DNA from: Schoenoplectus triqueter
Taxonomy: Eukaryota > Streptophyta > Magnoliopsida > Poales > Cyperaceae
Assembly (NCBI GenBank): GCA_964058805.1
Contig: CAXKVV010000678.1
Coordinates: 1 to 33,920, forward strand
Direction: 5' to 3'
Length of the DNA: 33,920 nt
Shown: positions 21,743-33,289 of the stretch, piece by piece
Layout of the letters: the number at the start of each line of letters is the position of its first letter
Position numbering within the stretch: the first letter of the stretch is position 1
Translations under genes and position numbers: made by a program
Notes under the pieces: generated by a model
The model's database searches: none
Told to the model about the DNA's origin: nothing
Seen by the model: only the letters and a program-made list of their open reading frames with translations

Positions 21743-24700
21743 ATGGAGAATCCGGGGTCGCCGTACGCCTCCTCGCCTGAAAACGCCGCTCGCCGATCCG
21801 AGCAACCTAGATCGCCTGAAGAAGGTATTATAGCGCGTCATTCCTCCCCGTTCTTTCTCTTTTGTTGTTTTTTTTTGTGTATCTACAGATTGACTAGGTT
21901 TGTAGTTTGGAGATGAGATCTGCTATTAGTTTCTCCCCTTTGACGTGTTTTTAGAAATGAAACATGCCTATTGGTGGACGCAATGTAAGGAGAATAATTT
22001 TGATAACCTTTAATGCAACCCTAGATTTTTAAAAATATTTTCTATAGCAATAAAGAGTTAAAAAAGGAATATGAAAATATGAGATTAAGAGAGAACACAA
22101 TTGCCTGTATAGCTTAGCAAGGAAGAGGTTTTAACTAGAAAAATTAGAGAGATTCTTTTTACTAGTTGCTATTTTTTTTTCTAATATTATTGTCATCATC
22201 ATTACTATCAGTATCATTATCACTATTACTATTATTGATTTTTAATATTTGAGATCTCTGATCTCTATGATTTTGGATTGGGTTTCATTTCTAGCCTACC
22301 CCAATTTGTTTGGGATTAAAGGCTTTGTTGTTGTTGTTGTTGTTGTTTTTAGCAAATTTTCCTGGATTCTACTTGCTTTGTTAAATTCTAATAGCTGTGA
22401 TCTCAATCTGGACCATGGCGCAAATAAATAATTAGCAGTTGAAAAATATCACCTGGCAAATTCTCGAAGTCTGCTCAGTTAGGGTTTAAGATTTTGAGAC
22501 TAAAGGAGTTGTGAATTATGGTCTGATTATGGGAGGGGATGTGGAGCCTGTATTATGTGAAAGATGCCTTTTATTAATATTGTTTCATAATGGTGAAAAG
22601 TTGATAACTGTAATTTATAAGCGATAATTGAAATTTTCATTTCTAAAAGCTGAAATTTGGTACCACATACTTTATAATGTAAGAGCAAGTTTCCACTGTA
22701 ACCCCTTACAGAGGACAAAGAAAAGCCAACTCAGGTGAGGTTCCTGGTGTCGAACACAGCAGCTGGGTGTGTAATTGGGAAAGGCGGGGCCACAATTAAT
22801 GAATTCCAGTCGGAATCTGGGGCTCGCATACAGTTATCCCGCAGTCATGAGTTCTTTCCTGGCACCTCTGACAGGATCATTCTCATCTCTGGCTTCTATG
22901 ATGACATCATGAAAGCTATAGAGCTTATTCTCAGGAAGTTACTTGATGAGGTAGTTTACATATTTGGCTACCAGTATATTCATTACAGTTGAGGCCTGAT
23001 TTCATACGACTTAGTCAGTTGCAGGGGAGAATGGTTCAAAGAACATGTATCAGCATATTATGATTATGTCACTAACTTTTATTGCGATAATCTTTCAATC
23101 TGTACCTTGTGAATCTGTGGAATTTTTAATTTATGTATACCAGAGTAAATTTTTAACTTAAAGCAAGCTAGAGTAATTATTGTCCATTAGTGAACCATTT
23201 CTTTATTTGTGTATGCTAGAGTACACTAGCAAGATTGTTGGGCTTAAAGCAATATAATACTTCTAGTGAATTTAAAGCAATAGTTCACCTTGCATATACT
23301 GATTGAAATATGTGTTCTCTGTTCTTTTGCATAAGGAAAAAAGTACCTTATTATCTACCTTTTATTTTGGATGTTGTCTATTTTGATCTTTGAGATCTCT
23401 GATCTTTGTGACTTTGGATTGGGTTTCATTTCTAGCCTACCCCAATTTATTTGGGATTAAAGGTTTTATTGTTGTTGTTTAGGCAGCCGAAGAGACTACT
23501 GATACAGAGGCTAGGACAAAGGTCAAACTAGTGGTCCCAAATAGTTCATGCGGAGGCATTATTGGAAAGGGAGGTTCTACTATAAAGTAAGTTTTGTAAC
23601 GCCTTTATCTGAACAACATAGTATGCTGTCATTTGTTGGTTTTGAATCCAATGATATTTTTAGTTATTCTATCATTCAAATTTGGGTTCTTATGTAACTT
23701 CCATAATATTCGGTTATGTCCGTTTGGCAAGATAAAGTGGGCCTGCGAGCTATCCAAATTTTATGCTGCTTTGGTTTTGATTCTTCTATTGAACTGGCTT
23801 AGTTTCAACGGTGATGATCAATTATTTTCTTCTAATTTCATTGTGGGTTGCACCCCAGAGGCGTGGACTTCTTATGGGACTATTATTTACTAGCTGAATT
23901 GATATTTGGTGTCTATTCTCGAGTAAACACAAAATACTATTTTAAGGAAAACAGATCAACATGTATCAGGTGATCGAAGTCATATAGTATTTTGGAAAGC
24001 AGCCCTGCGGGTTCAATAAATGAGTTTAACCTCTCTCTCCCTCCCTCCCTTTCTCTCTGATGCAGAGCGTTCATAGAAGATTCAAATGCAGGGATTAAGA
24101 TATCACCTCAGGATAACAATTATGCAGGCCTACATGACAGGCTAGTTACCATAATAGGACCCTTTGATAGACAGATGCATGCTGTAGAGCTTATTCTGAA
24201 CAAGTTAATGGATGATGTGCATTACCCCCATAACCTGACCACCCCATTTCCTTATCCAGGTACATCTTTTCTTTACTGTCACCTGCAGTGTTGAGTTCTT
24301 TTGCTTAGTGATTAAGGTGTTTATTTTGCTTTCACTACTATTTTTTCTGGACCTATTTTTATAATATGTGGGAATCCTTGGCAGGTTATGGGCCACCTGT
24401 GGGATACGTGGTTCCTTCTTCACCGTATAATTCCATGAACTATGGAAATAGTGGGCATGGAGGAAGGTATCCTGCTAACAAGGTCAGAAAAATGTTATTG
24501 CTCTCTTCATGCTCCTTTTATCATTTTCTTTTATATTGTATTGTAGCAGTTATTCAATTCTCTTGCTGGAGACCGAAAACCATTTGACCTTGAAATTCAT
24601 AGCACTTATTTGCTTTACGTTATAAGTTATAACTACTGACTGTTAGCTTTTTCATAGTCTCTGTAACTATCATTTAATCTTCTTGTTATATGCTTATGAT

Positions 24701-27700
24701 ATAAATGATCTGACATGCTGTCTTTATACTATTTTGTTTGAAAGATACCTGAGAATACTTCACTAAGGTTTAAGCATTATTGTTGTTTATGCTAATTGAA
24801 GTGCAAAATTTAATCTTTAGGGAAATACAACAAGGTCTCCAGTTTCTTCGAACCAGGAAGGGAGTGATTCAAAGACAATTGGTGTAGCTGATGAGCATAT
24901 TGGCGCTGTTGTGGGTCGTGGTGGCAGGACCATTACAGAAATCAGCCAGGTAGTTCCATTGTTGTGAGTGTATGATAGTTACTATCATTATTCTTGAAAA
25001 CAAAATAAATTAAATTTTTCTCAGAAAGACTAAGGAATCGAGTGATACTTATTACGAACAACTTCAGTGTGTCCATTTACAAGTACACAAATTTCCATTC
25101 ATACCTAATTCCTGCAATTAAAAGGAAATATCTCAGCCTTTTACACTTGTTTTTTTCATCTAGAAATTAATCACGAGGAATGTGAGGTATTTTCAGTTAG
25201 GCTACCAGCCTGCATTGTTTTCGTGTACTAGCATTCTACTATAGCAGAATGATCCAAATTGATTACAGACCATGTCCATAAAGGAAAATTCCAATTCTCT
25301 TATTACTGAATTATTTGTCTTTATTTGCCTAATTACTGACCATGTCTTGACAATACTTGATTTTCAACCGAATAGTTTTTTTTTTCCGGCCAAAAATTTT
25401 GAAGGATGATTTTGAAACCATTAGCTGGAGAGAACTCTGAATTAGAGAACAATACTAGAAAATAGAGATTGCAGTTTAAACCCTAAAGTTATAATCTGAA
25501 TTTCAGTTTTTTAACATTCAGATTTCCCTATTACAATTTCCATTTCTGAAGCTGTTAATGTTAGGACAATTAAAAGGGATGAATTCCAAGATATTTTTAT
25601 GTTCCTTCTGTACAAATTTTTGTGTGAAAATTGCATTATTTTGGAAGTTTTTTCCCTCATGCTAGTTTCTGGAGAACGCCAATGTTGTTTTGGTTAATGA
25701 CATTCAAATTTACACAATTTCCCAGCCAAACCTCTTAATAATCACTATGTTGAGCAGTTCAAATTTCCCCCAAACTTGTCAATTATTCTTTTTCCATTTG
25801 CTTAGTGATACAACTCCATTTGATAGTTAATAAACTCTGCATTTTGACAACATTTATGGAATATAAGTTAAATAAATTTCGTCGAGTAATGACTCTATAT
25901 CATGTCTGTTTTTACCTTTTAGTAACATCACTATTTCTTCCTTTTTGAGAGTGAGAGATGGAGAGCCTTATACCTGAAACATTGTTCTGTGAACCAGTAA
26001 CATATTATGAAATACTGTGTACCTATTTGGGGTTAAGCCCATAGAAGTTAGTATCTTACGATTCACGATACGAATCTTACGATTCGATATGATACAAATG
26101 GATAAGGATACGAATCTATACTTTGTTTCTCTAGAGAGAAGAATCTTAAAAATTGTGTATGTATATTTTTGTATCTCGATACGATACGTATGCCAACGAT
26201 ACAATAATTTTAAGATACTTATATTTTTTCGACTTTACCTCTTCTATTCGACTTCACACATCCTATTAGACGATCAAAAAACCATAGCATGAGAAAAAAA
26301 AAGGCAAAAAGAGACAAAAAAAAAGACAAAACGAAAAATATACTAACGATTGAGAGAGAAGAGTCAAAAACTCCAAGCACGAGACAGTGCAAGTGTGTAA
26401 CTCTTATTTATTTCATTTATTTTATTCTCTCATACATTGACGGATATATTAAGGCCCAAGGGGGTCACTTGACCCCTTAGATTTTAAAAAATAATGCTTT
26501 CGGTTAAGTTATTACCCAATTAGTTAATGAGTTTGGACTCTTTATTGCAATCCGACTACTGACCCTCTTTAACTTAAGTCTTGCATCTGCCTCTACTCCC
26601 ATGTCTTTGTCTCACAAACACGAGTAGTGTTTCTATGAAGCATCCAAAACTATAGGCAATTATATTAATTTTTGAAGACTTAAATAACATAGTCAGGCCA
26701 TTAGATTATATTAATTGATTTTATTTATTTTATTCTCCTTAGATACTTTTTTCACATATGCTTACTAGATTATATTAATTGATTTTATTTATTTTATTCT
26801 CCTTAGATACTTCTTCCACATATGCTTACTAGATTATATTAATTGATTTTATTTATTTTATTCTCCTTAGATACTTCTTCCACATATGCTTACTAGATTA
26901 TATTAATTGATTTTATTTATTTTATTCTCCTTAGATACTTCTTCCACATATGCTTATTGTAATTTATTTTGTAGTGATTTTATTAGCTGAAATAAAATCA
27001 TTTTGTTTATTCTCCTTAGATATTAATTAATATTATCATTAAATTACCACATGAACTATAATAAAATTCTGTGCTCGTATATATGTACATATATATATAG
27101 CTCACATAATATAAATTATGCTAGTATACTATATAAATGTGATAAAATGCTAAATAATAATGTTTTCAAGTGAAAAAAATCACTACATATTAAATTTAGT
27201 TAATATTGATTCATTTTAAGACAAGTTTAGCGTATCTTAACGATACGATACACGATACACCGATACGATACAAAATGCTACAATTCACGATACAAAATGC
27301 GATTCAACTTCTATGGTTAAGCCCACAAACCAACTTATTATAGTTTCTGATGCTCAATATGTATGCCATTCTAAATGTGTGACAAATCAGTGTTGTTTTT
27401 CTTCTATAGATCTTTTCAGGGCATATTTTGACATTTCCATCGGTTCTTTGTTATTGCAGGTTAGCGGTGCTAGAATTAAGATATCTGATCGAGGTGATTT
27501 CATTGGTGGTACCTCTGACAGGTACTTTGTTTCTGTCTTATCATACTAAAGTAGTGTTCTAGAGACAGTGGGCTAAGGTGTAGTGTCACAGTTATAGGAA
27601 CTGTACTATCATGATAAGAATGGAGTAATGGCTCAAAAAGGCCCTTACTTTCTTAGCAAATTGACTGTCCTAATAATTGACCACACCTCTTTGCAAATTT

Positions 27701-28245
27701 CACTTATTGAACTTTTGGATGAGCAATGACAAGTACCCTTGAATAATATTATGTGGTTCTTTAGATCTTTCTTTTTTAATTTGAGGGGAAAAACAAAATA
27801 TAATTATATTTTAAAATATAATACCTGAGTAATGGTGTATGCACAATAGATTTCCAATTTTCAATTCGTATGCACAATTGTTCTTATAGATATGTTCTTT
27901 TTGAAAGTATCTTATTGAAGATATCTTCAATAGGAGCAACTATATCAGGGCTATGTATTTTCTTGCCCTCAAGTCATATAGGCTAGGCGGTAATTGTCAC
28001 AAGTTGGATGTTCAGGGGATCTGATTGTCAAATTTGAACTTTTAAACGGTTATTTGTCACAAGTCAAATGTTGGCCACTGGGAGCAGCATGTCCCTTAAG
28101 AAACCATTCTTGAGGGTCTACCTCATATTTTGAGCCATATTTCTGATGCAGGAAAGTAACAATCACTGGTACAACAGAAGCGATTCGTACCGCTGAGGCA
28201 ATGATTGTGCAAAGGGTTCAGGCAAACTCTGAACGCGACAACTAG
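21743..28245 (+). CDS. BTR1: Triple KH-domain RNA-binding protein, BTR1 orthologue (333 aa, 8 exons)
   Basis: Exons: 21743-21824, 22712-22950, 23483-23586, 24066-24259, 24385-24482, 24821-24949, 27460-27521, 28152-28245 (stop TAG). All introns are GT-AG, phases agree, and coding length is 1002 bp. KH1 is about residues 36-106 (GKGG loop 50-53), KH2 about 119-190 (GKGG 135-138), then a Gly/Tyr/Pro/Ser-rich linker, and KH3 about 257-325 (GRGG 271-274). All three GxxG loops are intact. The ATG follows a C/T-rich leader and starts [18 protein letters not shown], matching the family N-terminus. Known role: poly(C)-binding-like protein; in Arabidopsis, BTR1 binds tomato mosaic virus RNA and limits its multiplication. 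Intron 6 (2.5 kb) carries a TIR element; introns 1 and 2 hold SINE tails. Introns 3-5 and 7 show nothing notable beyond a (TCCC)n tract before exon 4. Confidence 0.95.
22181..22240. repeat. Degenerate ATT/ATC trinucleotide microsatellite in BTR1 intron 1
   Basis: About 60 bases of ATT/ATC/ACT triplets, directly upstream of the first SINE tail. Confidence 0.7.
22248..22346 (+). mobile_element. 5'-truncated Au-like SINE tail in BTR1 intron 1
   Basis: Contains ACCCCAATTTGTTTGGGATT, then AAAGGCTTTG and a (TTG)n tail, the characteristic 3' end of Au-type plant SINEs. The tRNA-derived head (Pol III A and B boxes) is missing. About 90% identical by eye to 23389-23480. The tail runs into TTTTTAG, a potential cryptic 3' splice site at 22351-22352. 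Confidence 0.75.
23389..23480 (+). mobile_element. 5'-truncated Au-like SINE tail forming the end of BTR1 intron 2
   Basis: Same truncated segment as 22248-22346 (from TTTGAGATCTCTGATCT to the TTG repeat). Its (GTT)n tail ends in GTTGTTGTTTAG, where AG is the splice acceptor of exon 3 (starting at 23483). The pyrimidine-rich tract of this acceptor is therefore SINE-derived. Confidence 0.78.
26041..27314. mobile_element. 1.27-kb TIR element in BTR1 intron 6, with a 10-bp target duplication
   Basis: Perfect duplication GGTTAAGCCC at 26031-26040 and 27315-27324. The tips are inverted: ATAGAAGTT at the left and AACTTCTAT at the right. Both subterminal regions are packed with CGATACGATAC-type words (26050-26205 and 27222-27295). 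No transposase recognised. A 9-11 bp duplication favours a Mutator-like element with short TIRs, but this is an inference. It is inside a large intron, so the coding region is unaffected. Confidence 0.8.
26703..26958. repeat. 64-bp tandem repeat, four copies
   Basis: The word AGATTATATTAATTGATTTT recurs at 26703, 26767, 26831 and 26895, exactly 64 bases apart. Copies differ at only a few positions, so the array is young relative to the element carrying it. Confidence 0.95.
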
Positions 28246-29183
28246 GCGCTATGTTTTGTCCAATTTCCAAATTTTTGGCCGAATTAAACAGCGATGCTGT
28301 ATTAACATCTGGTAGGTCCAGGAATTGTTTTCCTTTGTTTGTGCTTTTTTGGCTATGGGTCGGAGAAAGTAAATGCTCAAATAGGAATGTTGTTTGTTGT
28401 TTGTTGATGTCACGTTAGTTTTGTATTTTTGGAGCTTGTTGCTGTTGTTTTAGATTAGTTAAAATGATTTTATCTGGATGTTAGAGTAGAATCATATTTT
28501 GATTTTTTTTTGTTGATTATTTTTTTTCTACTTTATTATTTTATTCGTTTTACCCTGCAGCTTAAGTACTGTTCTGCTCGATATATTTTGCATGAAAAAT
28601 TATCATGTCATATGTGGCTATGAAAAATGCAAGAGGGGTCAAGTCGCTTGCTGCCTGGTCCTTTTGTTCAAAGTTTTTTTTTAAAAAAAAAAAAAACAGG
28701 TTCCTATAACTCACCATATGTTTTTTTTTCGTCGCTATGTAGAGGTGAGATTCAGTATCGGTTTTAAGTTCTGAGTTTTTTTATTTTGGTTATAAAGGTT
28801 ATTTTGGAAGTATATTGCCTGGCCAACTCGTTTCATGAACTTCAATTTCGGGGGAAAGATAGGGGAAGCAAAGATATGTGTACAAAGCATTTCCTTCCAA
28901 GTTGCTCAAACCAGAGACCAGCCCCTTCCCCGTAGTTGATCATGTCACTATTCTTTCCATCTCTTTTATCCCGATTTGGAAAGGTGGCTTCCCTACTCTA
29001 TTTATTTTTTATTAAAGAAACTTTTCAAATCCGTAAACAACTAATTTTATTTTCAAAACAGTTACAATTTTATAAGATACATAATTTCATAAATCATCTA
29101 ACAAAAACTATTCGTAGCAAAAATCAAAAGCAAATATAAATATCATTTAATTGCTTCGATATTGTAGCTCTAGATAATTCTTA
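28246..29183. other. BTR1 3' UTR and intergenic DNA
   Basis: T-rich 3' UTR from 28246. No standard AATAAA is seen close to the stop. A T9/A14 run at 28674-28697 and a moderately balanced block at 28830-28990 hold nothing recognised. Confidence 0.4.
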
Positions 29184-29385
29184 GGGAATTTTTTTATTTG
29201 CCACTCCAAAAAATCAAATTTAGGAATTTACCATTCTAAAACCTAAAATTAATTATTTGTCACTCTTATATAGTTAAATTGCCACTCTTATATAGTTAAA
29301 ATATTTATCTGATTAATTTTTTTTAAATATAATGTATAATAAATATATTTTGGTATTTTCATAATTGCCCTTCTGTAACCAAATA
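29184..29385 (+). repeat. Left TIR of MULE 2
   Basis: Inverted match to about 30365-30552. The C of the CCAC/CCATT/TCAC phrase falls at 29202, 29232 and 29261. A 22-bp direct duplication (CACTCTTATATAGTTAAATT) at 29261-29304 is present only in this arm. Confidence 0.85.
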
Positions 29386-29459
29386 TGTTCATTTGACAGT
29401 TCATATTCTTCTCAGTCACAACTAAGTTTCGCCATTCTCATTCGCTAAAGATCGTTGAT

Positions 29460-29684
29460 CCTTCGCCCTGCGCCATTCTCCCTTTGCCAAGGATCTCCAC
29501 CATGCATTGCCACCGCCCACAAGGAGAGACTAGCACGAGCTCATCTGCAACCCCCATGACTTTGGTGAATTCCAGCGCCAATCTTTTCTCTTTCGTTCTT
29601 CCATTGCCGATAGTGTCGTATCCCGACTGTGGCAACAAATTAATTAAGCTTTTGAGATATAGTGATTTGAATCCACAAAGATGA
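29460..29684 (+). pseudogene. Captured exon resembling the start of a GRF-type zinc finger protein
   Basis: An open frame with an ATG at 29502 (60 codons to TGA at 29682-29684); the frame is also open upstream to about 29460. A Ser/Thr-rich segment is followed by LPIVSYPDCGNKLIKLL and SDLNPQR. This resembles the beginning of plant GRF zinc fingers (CPxCG, then about 15 residues and an NPGR-like step), with the first Cys replaced by Tyr, and it stops before the second half of the finger. It sits wholly inside the MULE, so it is best read as captured cargo. The family call is from memory of the motif. Confidence 0.5.
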
Positions 29685-30364
29685 TTTTATAAGTGCCAAA
29701 AAAAACAAAAACAAAATAGTATGTAATTTTTCTTAATTGGATCGATTTCTAGGTCAAATAGTACCAAATTGGTACCGATGTTATATTGAATTGATTAGAA
29801 ATAATAGCTAGCATGACTTGGTTAGAAGTGGTAGCTGTTGGTCATGCCAGGCCATGCCAAAACTAGAACTACGACAATAGTGAGTTATTTTGTATATGGG
29901 AAAATAAATCAGAGACTAGCACAAATGCACTGTGGCGTGTAGAAAAGTACATCCGGTTCCGGTCCATTTCATACCAGACATATTTGTTCTTTCATGAACT
30001 TTGTTTTCTCACAATCAAGCAAGTAAATTTCCCTTTTACCATTTTTAATTATATTATTCTTTCAAAACAAGATGCGTCTGTAGATATCTTTATAGCGGCT
30101 GCTGAATACTATGTTTGGTTAGCGATATGACAAAGTACAACTATGAGTTAATTTCAAATGAGTAAATAAAAAAAGTTACCAAGGCAGAGCACAAACTAAA
30201 TTTGACAAGAGCAGCGGAATGACAAGGGTTAATTCCACAGTCTTCACAATGGATTGAGTAGTTGATGGACAGATGGCAGACGTCTGGGTCTGAGCTGGTG
30301 GATGAGGTGGAGGAGATGGGAGGCAGAAGAGCAACAACGTATAAGAATTCCAATTCAGGCAAGG

Positions 30365-30552
30365 GCATTTTAGTCAGAACAGGAATTTATTGTATTTTCA
30401 GAAAAAAAATAATCAGATAAATATTTTTTAACTGTATAATAGTGACAGTTTACTAAATTAAATGAGCTTAGCGTGGTAAATAATTAATTTTAAGTTTTAG
30501 GGTGACAATTCCTAAATTTAAAGTTTTGAAGTGGCAAATAAAAAAATTTCCC
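30365..30552 (-). repeat. Right TIR of MULE 2
   Basis: Inverse of 29184-29385 with scattered differences; outer end reads AAAAAAATTTCCC on +. Confidence 0.85.
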
Positions 30553-30561
30553 TAATTCTTA

Positions 30562-32100
30562 TGTGTTGCTCTCTTGAATGATTTTGCTATGACAAATTAT
30601 TTTCACAGCAACTCGCGGAACATCTCATTGTTTAGAAGGAGAAATTTTCAACTTATAAAAGAGAAAAATGAAGAAGGATCATAGATGATGATTGAATCTA
30701 ATGATAAAAGAACAGACGAAAAGACGAGACTAAATGAAAACTCAAGAACAAAAAGCTATGAAAAAGATGAACAAATATAACAGGAACTTATGCTACGGAC
30801 AACCTCCGCCGCTGAGGAAAAAAAAGAATAATTATTTAACAGCTAGATTTTTCCTCTGAGGCAGTTTTTTTTGGATAAATATTATAATCCATATGGTTTT
30901 GTCCCCACAATTTATCCCAAAACCGTTATTGTCTATTAATTTCATTTTTAGACTAGGTGGTGAGATATTTGAAATTATTTTCTAACATGAGACTGTCTCT
31001 TGGATGTGCCTTTTTCATTAATTTATATTTACTAATTTAAATCTCTATTATTCAAAAGAATATACTCCAAAAAAAGTGAGCAATTTTTGTCTCATGTTTC
31101 TCTTCTCTAGAAGCATTAGTTTCCTCGCCAATTTATCATTTTATTTGGTTTGCGCTTTCATCGGCTTGTGATTTCCTCTTAGATATATTCTTAATATCAA
31201 TATGCATCTTCTTCACCGATTTGTGATTTCTTCTTAGACTTAAATCTCTGGTGGCTCCATTGGAAATTAAAAAATATTTTATTCAGTTCACAATCTTGAT
31301 TAAATAACTATGTATTTTGCTATATTTTTATATTTTTGTTTGCTCTAGATTTCCTCAATTTTTGTCAATTTAAATAATAATTTTCTACTTTAAAATTATT
31401 TACATACTTCTTTTTAGAGGATTTAAGCCTTCTTTTGTATTTTTATTTGCATACTTTAGTTTTGAACTAAAAAGTAATTGTTGAATAATTCTTTTGTAAA
31501 GAAAGAACAAAAATCATCGTTAATTTTTTTCTTGATACTTGACTTGATTTTTTCTAAGATGGTCTTTTATTTTATTTTATTTATTTAATAAATTAATTAT
31601 TATTTTTACTAGATAATACGTCCCTTGGATATCACGGTTGCTATATTACGTTAGGACGTGACATTTACAATGACATGTGTTTGTCATGTTTTTTCCCTTT
31701 ATTTTCTTCATATGATCCTCTAAGTTTTCATATATTAATGTTTTTTTTATCGTTCTCATCTGAAATAGACAATTCAATTCAATTCAATATATTTACAATG
31801 GTTTTTCTTTCTTTTTTTCCTCATTTTAATTCATAATAGCATCAGAATTTATTCATTTTTTTTGTACTTGTTGTCTAATTTGAAAAAAATTCTTTTTTTG
31901 TCTTTATATTCCAGCATTGTTTATTTATAATTGTTTCAAAAGTATTTTCACTTTTGACATTTATAATATGATTTGTCCTATTTTCTTTTTAGTTTTCATT
32001 CATGGATTTCATTACAATATAGTCATTTTCTCAGCACCATTTTAGTTTTTTTATTTTATTAGTACATGATAATTATTATAATATATTTATTTAGTTAATG
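30562..32100. other. AT-rich intergenic DNA, no gene seen
   Basis: Long T and A runs throughout. A weak inverted pair (CTGAGGAAAAA near 30814 and TTTTTCCTCTGAGG near 30848) could form a small hairpin. No coding frame of note. Confidence 0.5.
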
Positions 32101-32279
32101 TAAATAACGTGTTTGTAAAATAGTTCATAACTATAAATAGCTCCCTACTTAAGTCTTTACAATAATTAATAATTAATAAGTATTTCAATGAATGTAAATA
32201 AGATTGTCAATTGCTATAAATAGATACTTAATTTGACTTTAGTATTCATGTTAAGTCTTACATTATATAAAAGTAATAA

Positions 32280-32860
32280 TAAGTACTAATGATCAATAAC
32301 TAGTATAATTGATATAAATAAGATAATCAATAAGTATAAACACTTCAATTTAGATGCAGAAAAAATGATTATCAATGACTTCTTCATTTAGTATTAATAG
32401 CATCGACATTTAATATAAATAGCGGTTAAAGCGCTATTTTGGTTCTTGATAGTCAACTCTTAGGGAGATGATTAATACTAATAATCAGTAACTAGTGTAA
32501 TTGATATAAATAAGATAATCAATAATTATAAGCACTTCAATTTAGACTCAAGAAAAATTGGTTATCAGTGGCTCCTTCATTTAATATTAATAGCACCGAT
32601 ATTTAATGTAAATAACAGTTAAAGTGTTACTTTGACTCTCGATAGTCAATTTTAGAGAGATAATTAACACTAATGATTAGTAACTAAGGTAATTGATATA
32701 AATAAGATTATCAATCATTATAAGTAGTTCAATTAGATGCTGAAAAAACTGACTATTAATGGTTCATTCATTTAGTATGAACAGCGCTAATATTTAATAT
32801 AAATAACAGTTAAAATACTAATTTGACTTTTAATGGTCAACTCTTGGAGATAAAACATGG
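32280..32860. repeat. 192-bp tandem repeat, three copies, AT-rich satellite type
   Basis: The word GATATAAATAAGAT recurs at 32311, 32503 and 32695, exactly 192 bases apart. Each unit also holds CACTTCAATTTAGA-, TTAATATAAATA- and GATAGTCAA-like words in the same order. Units differ by perhaps 15-20%. A more diverged partial unit may extend left to about 32110. Confidence 0.9.
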
Positions 32861-33289
32861 GAACAAATATTTGAGGACTATTATGAGCCTTTTTTTTTAC
32901 TCCATTCCTTTGCTTTCCTTTCTCTCTATTCCGATTTTGGTGCGAAGGTGCACAATACTATCATTCTGATGGGATTCGGAACCTTTTGGAATTTTAATTG
33001 AGTTGAGTTGGATTGGATTTAAATGAACAAAATAATCCCTTAACGATATTTATTTAACATGAATAAATTATATTCATCTAAATTTTTCTTTAACTTTTTT
33101 TTTACTGTGGATACCTCTCGATCTTACAAAAATAAACCTATTTCAGAGTCCATGCCAGAGACCTAGAGAAAAGAGAGTAACTAGAGACAATAAAGGGATC
33201 ACAACATTAAATGCATTCTTCGTGCAAGCTGGGTATTGTAGCGATGCTTCCCAATTTACTTCTTATCATTGTTAAGAGAATAATCGATT
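32861..33289. other. AT-rich DNA between tandem repeats
   Basis: Nothing recognised apart from homopolymer runs. Confidence 0.4.

Larger units (their letters stand above)
29184..30552 (+). mobile_element. Second Mutator-like element (1369 bp) with exon-like cargo
   Basis: Perfect 9-bp target duplication TAATTCTTA at 29175-29183 and 30553-30561, the Mutator signature. Inverted termini of about 190-200 bp (29184-29385 and about 30365-30552), tips GGGAATTTTTTTATTTG and, inverted, GGGAAATTTTTTTATTTG. No transposase. The interior is GC-richer than its surroundings and holds a coding-like segment on + (29460-29684). The TIRs share the phrase layout of the element at 18287-21283. Confidence 0.9.

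Noticed and set aside
21564..21833. 89-codon open frame overlapping BTR1 exon 1
   Set aside because: Different frame from the conserved BTR1 N-terminus and it runs through the splice donor.
23633..23893. 86-codon open frame in BTR1 intron 3
   Set aside because: Inside a well-defined GT-AG intron; Leu/Phe-rich product with no domain.
26017..26480. Open frames within the intron 6 element as a transposase
   Set aside because: Low-complexity Lys/Ile-rich products with no catalytic motif.
30141..30368. 75-codon open frame on the - strand in MULE 2
   Set aside because: Contains several Cys and a Ser/Thr run but matches no family I know; could be cargo, not supported enough to call.
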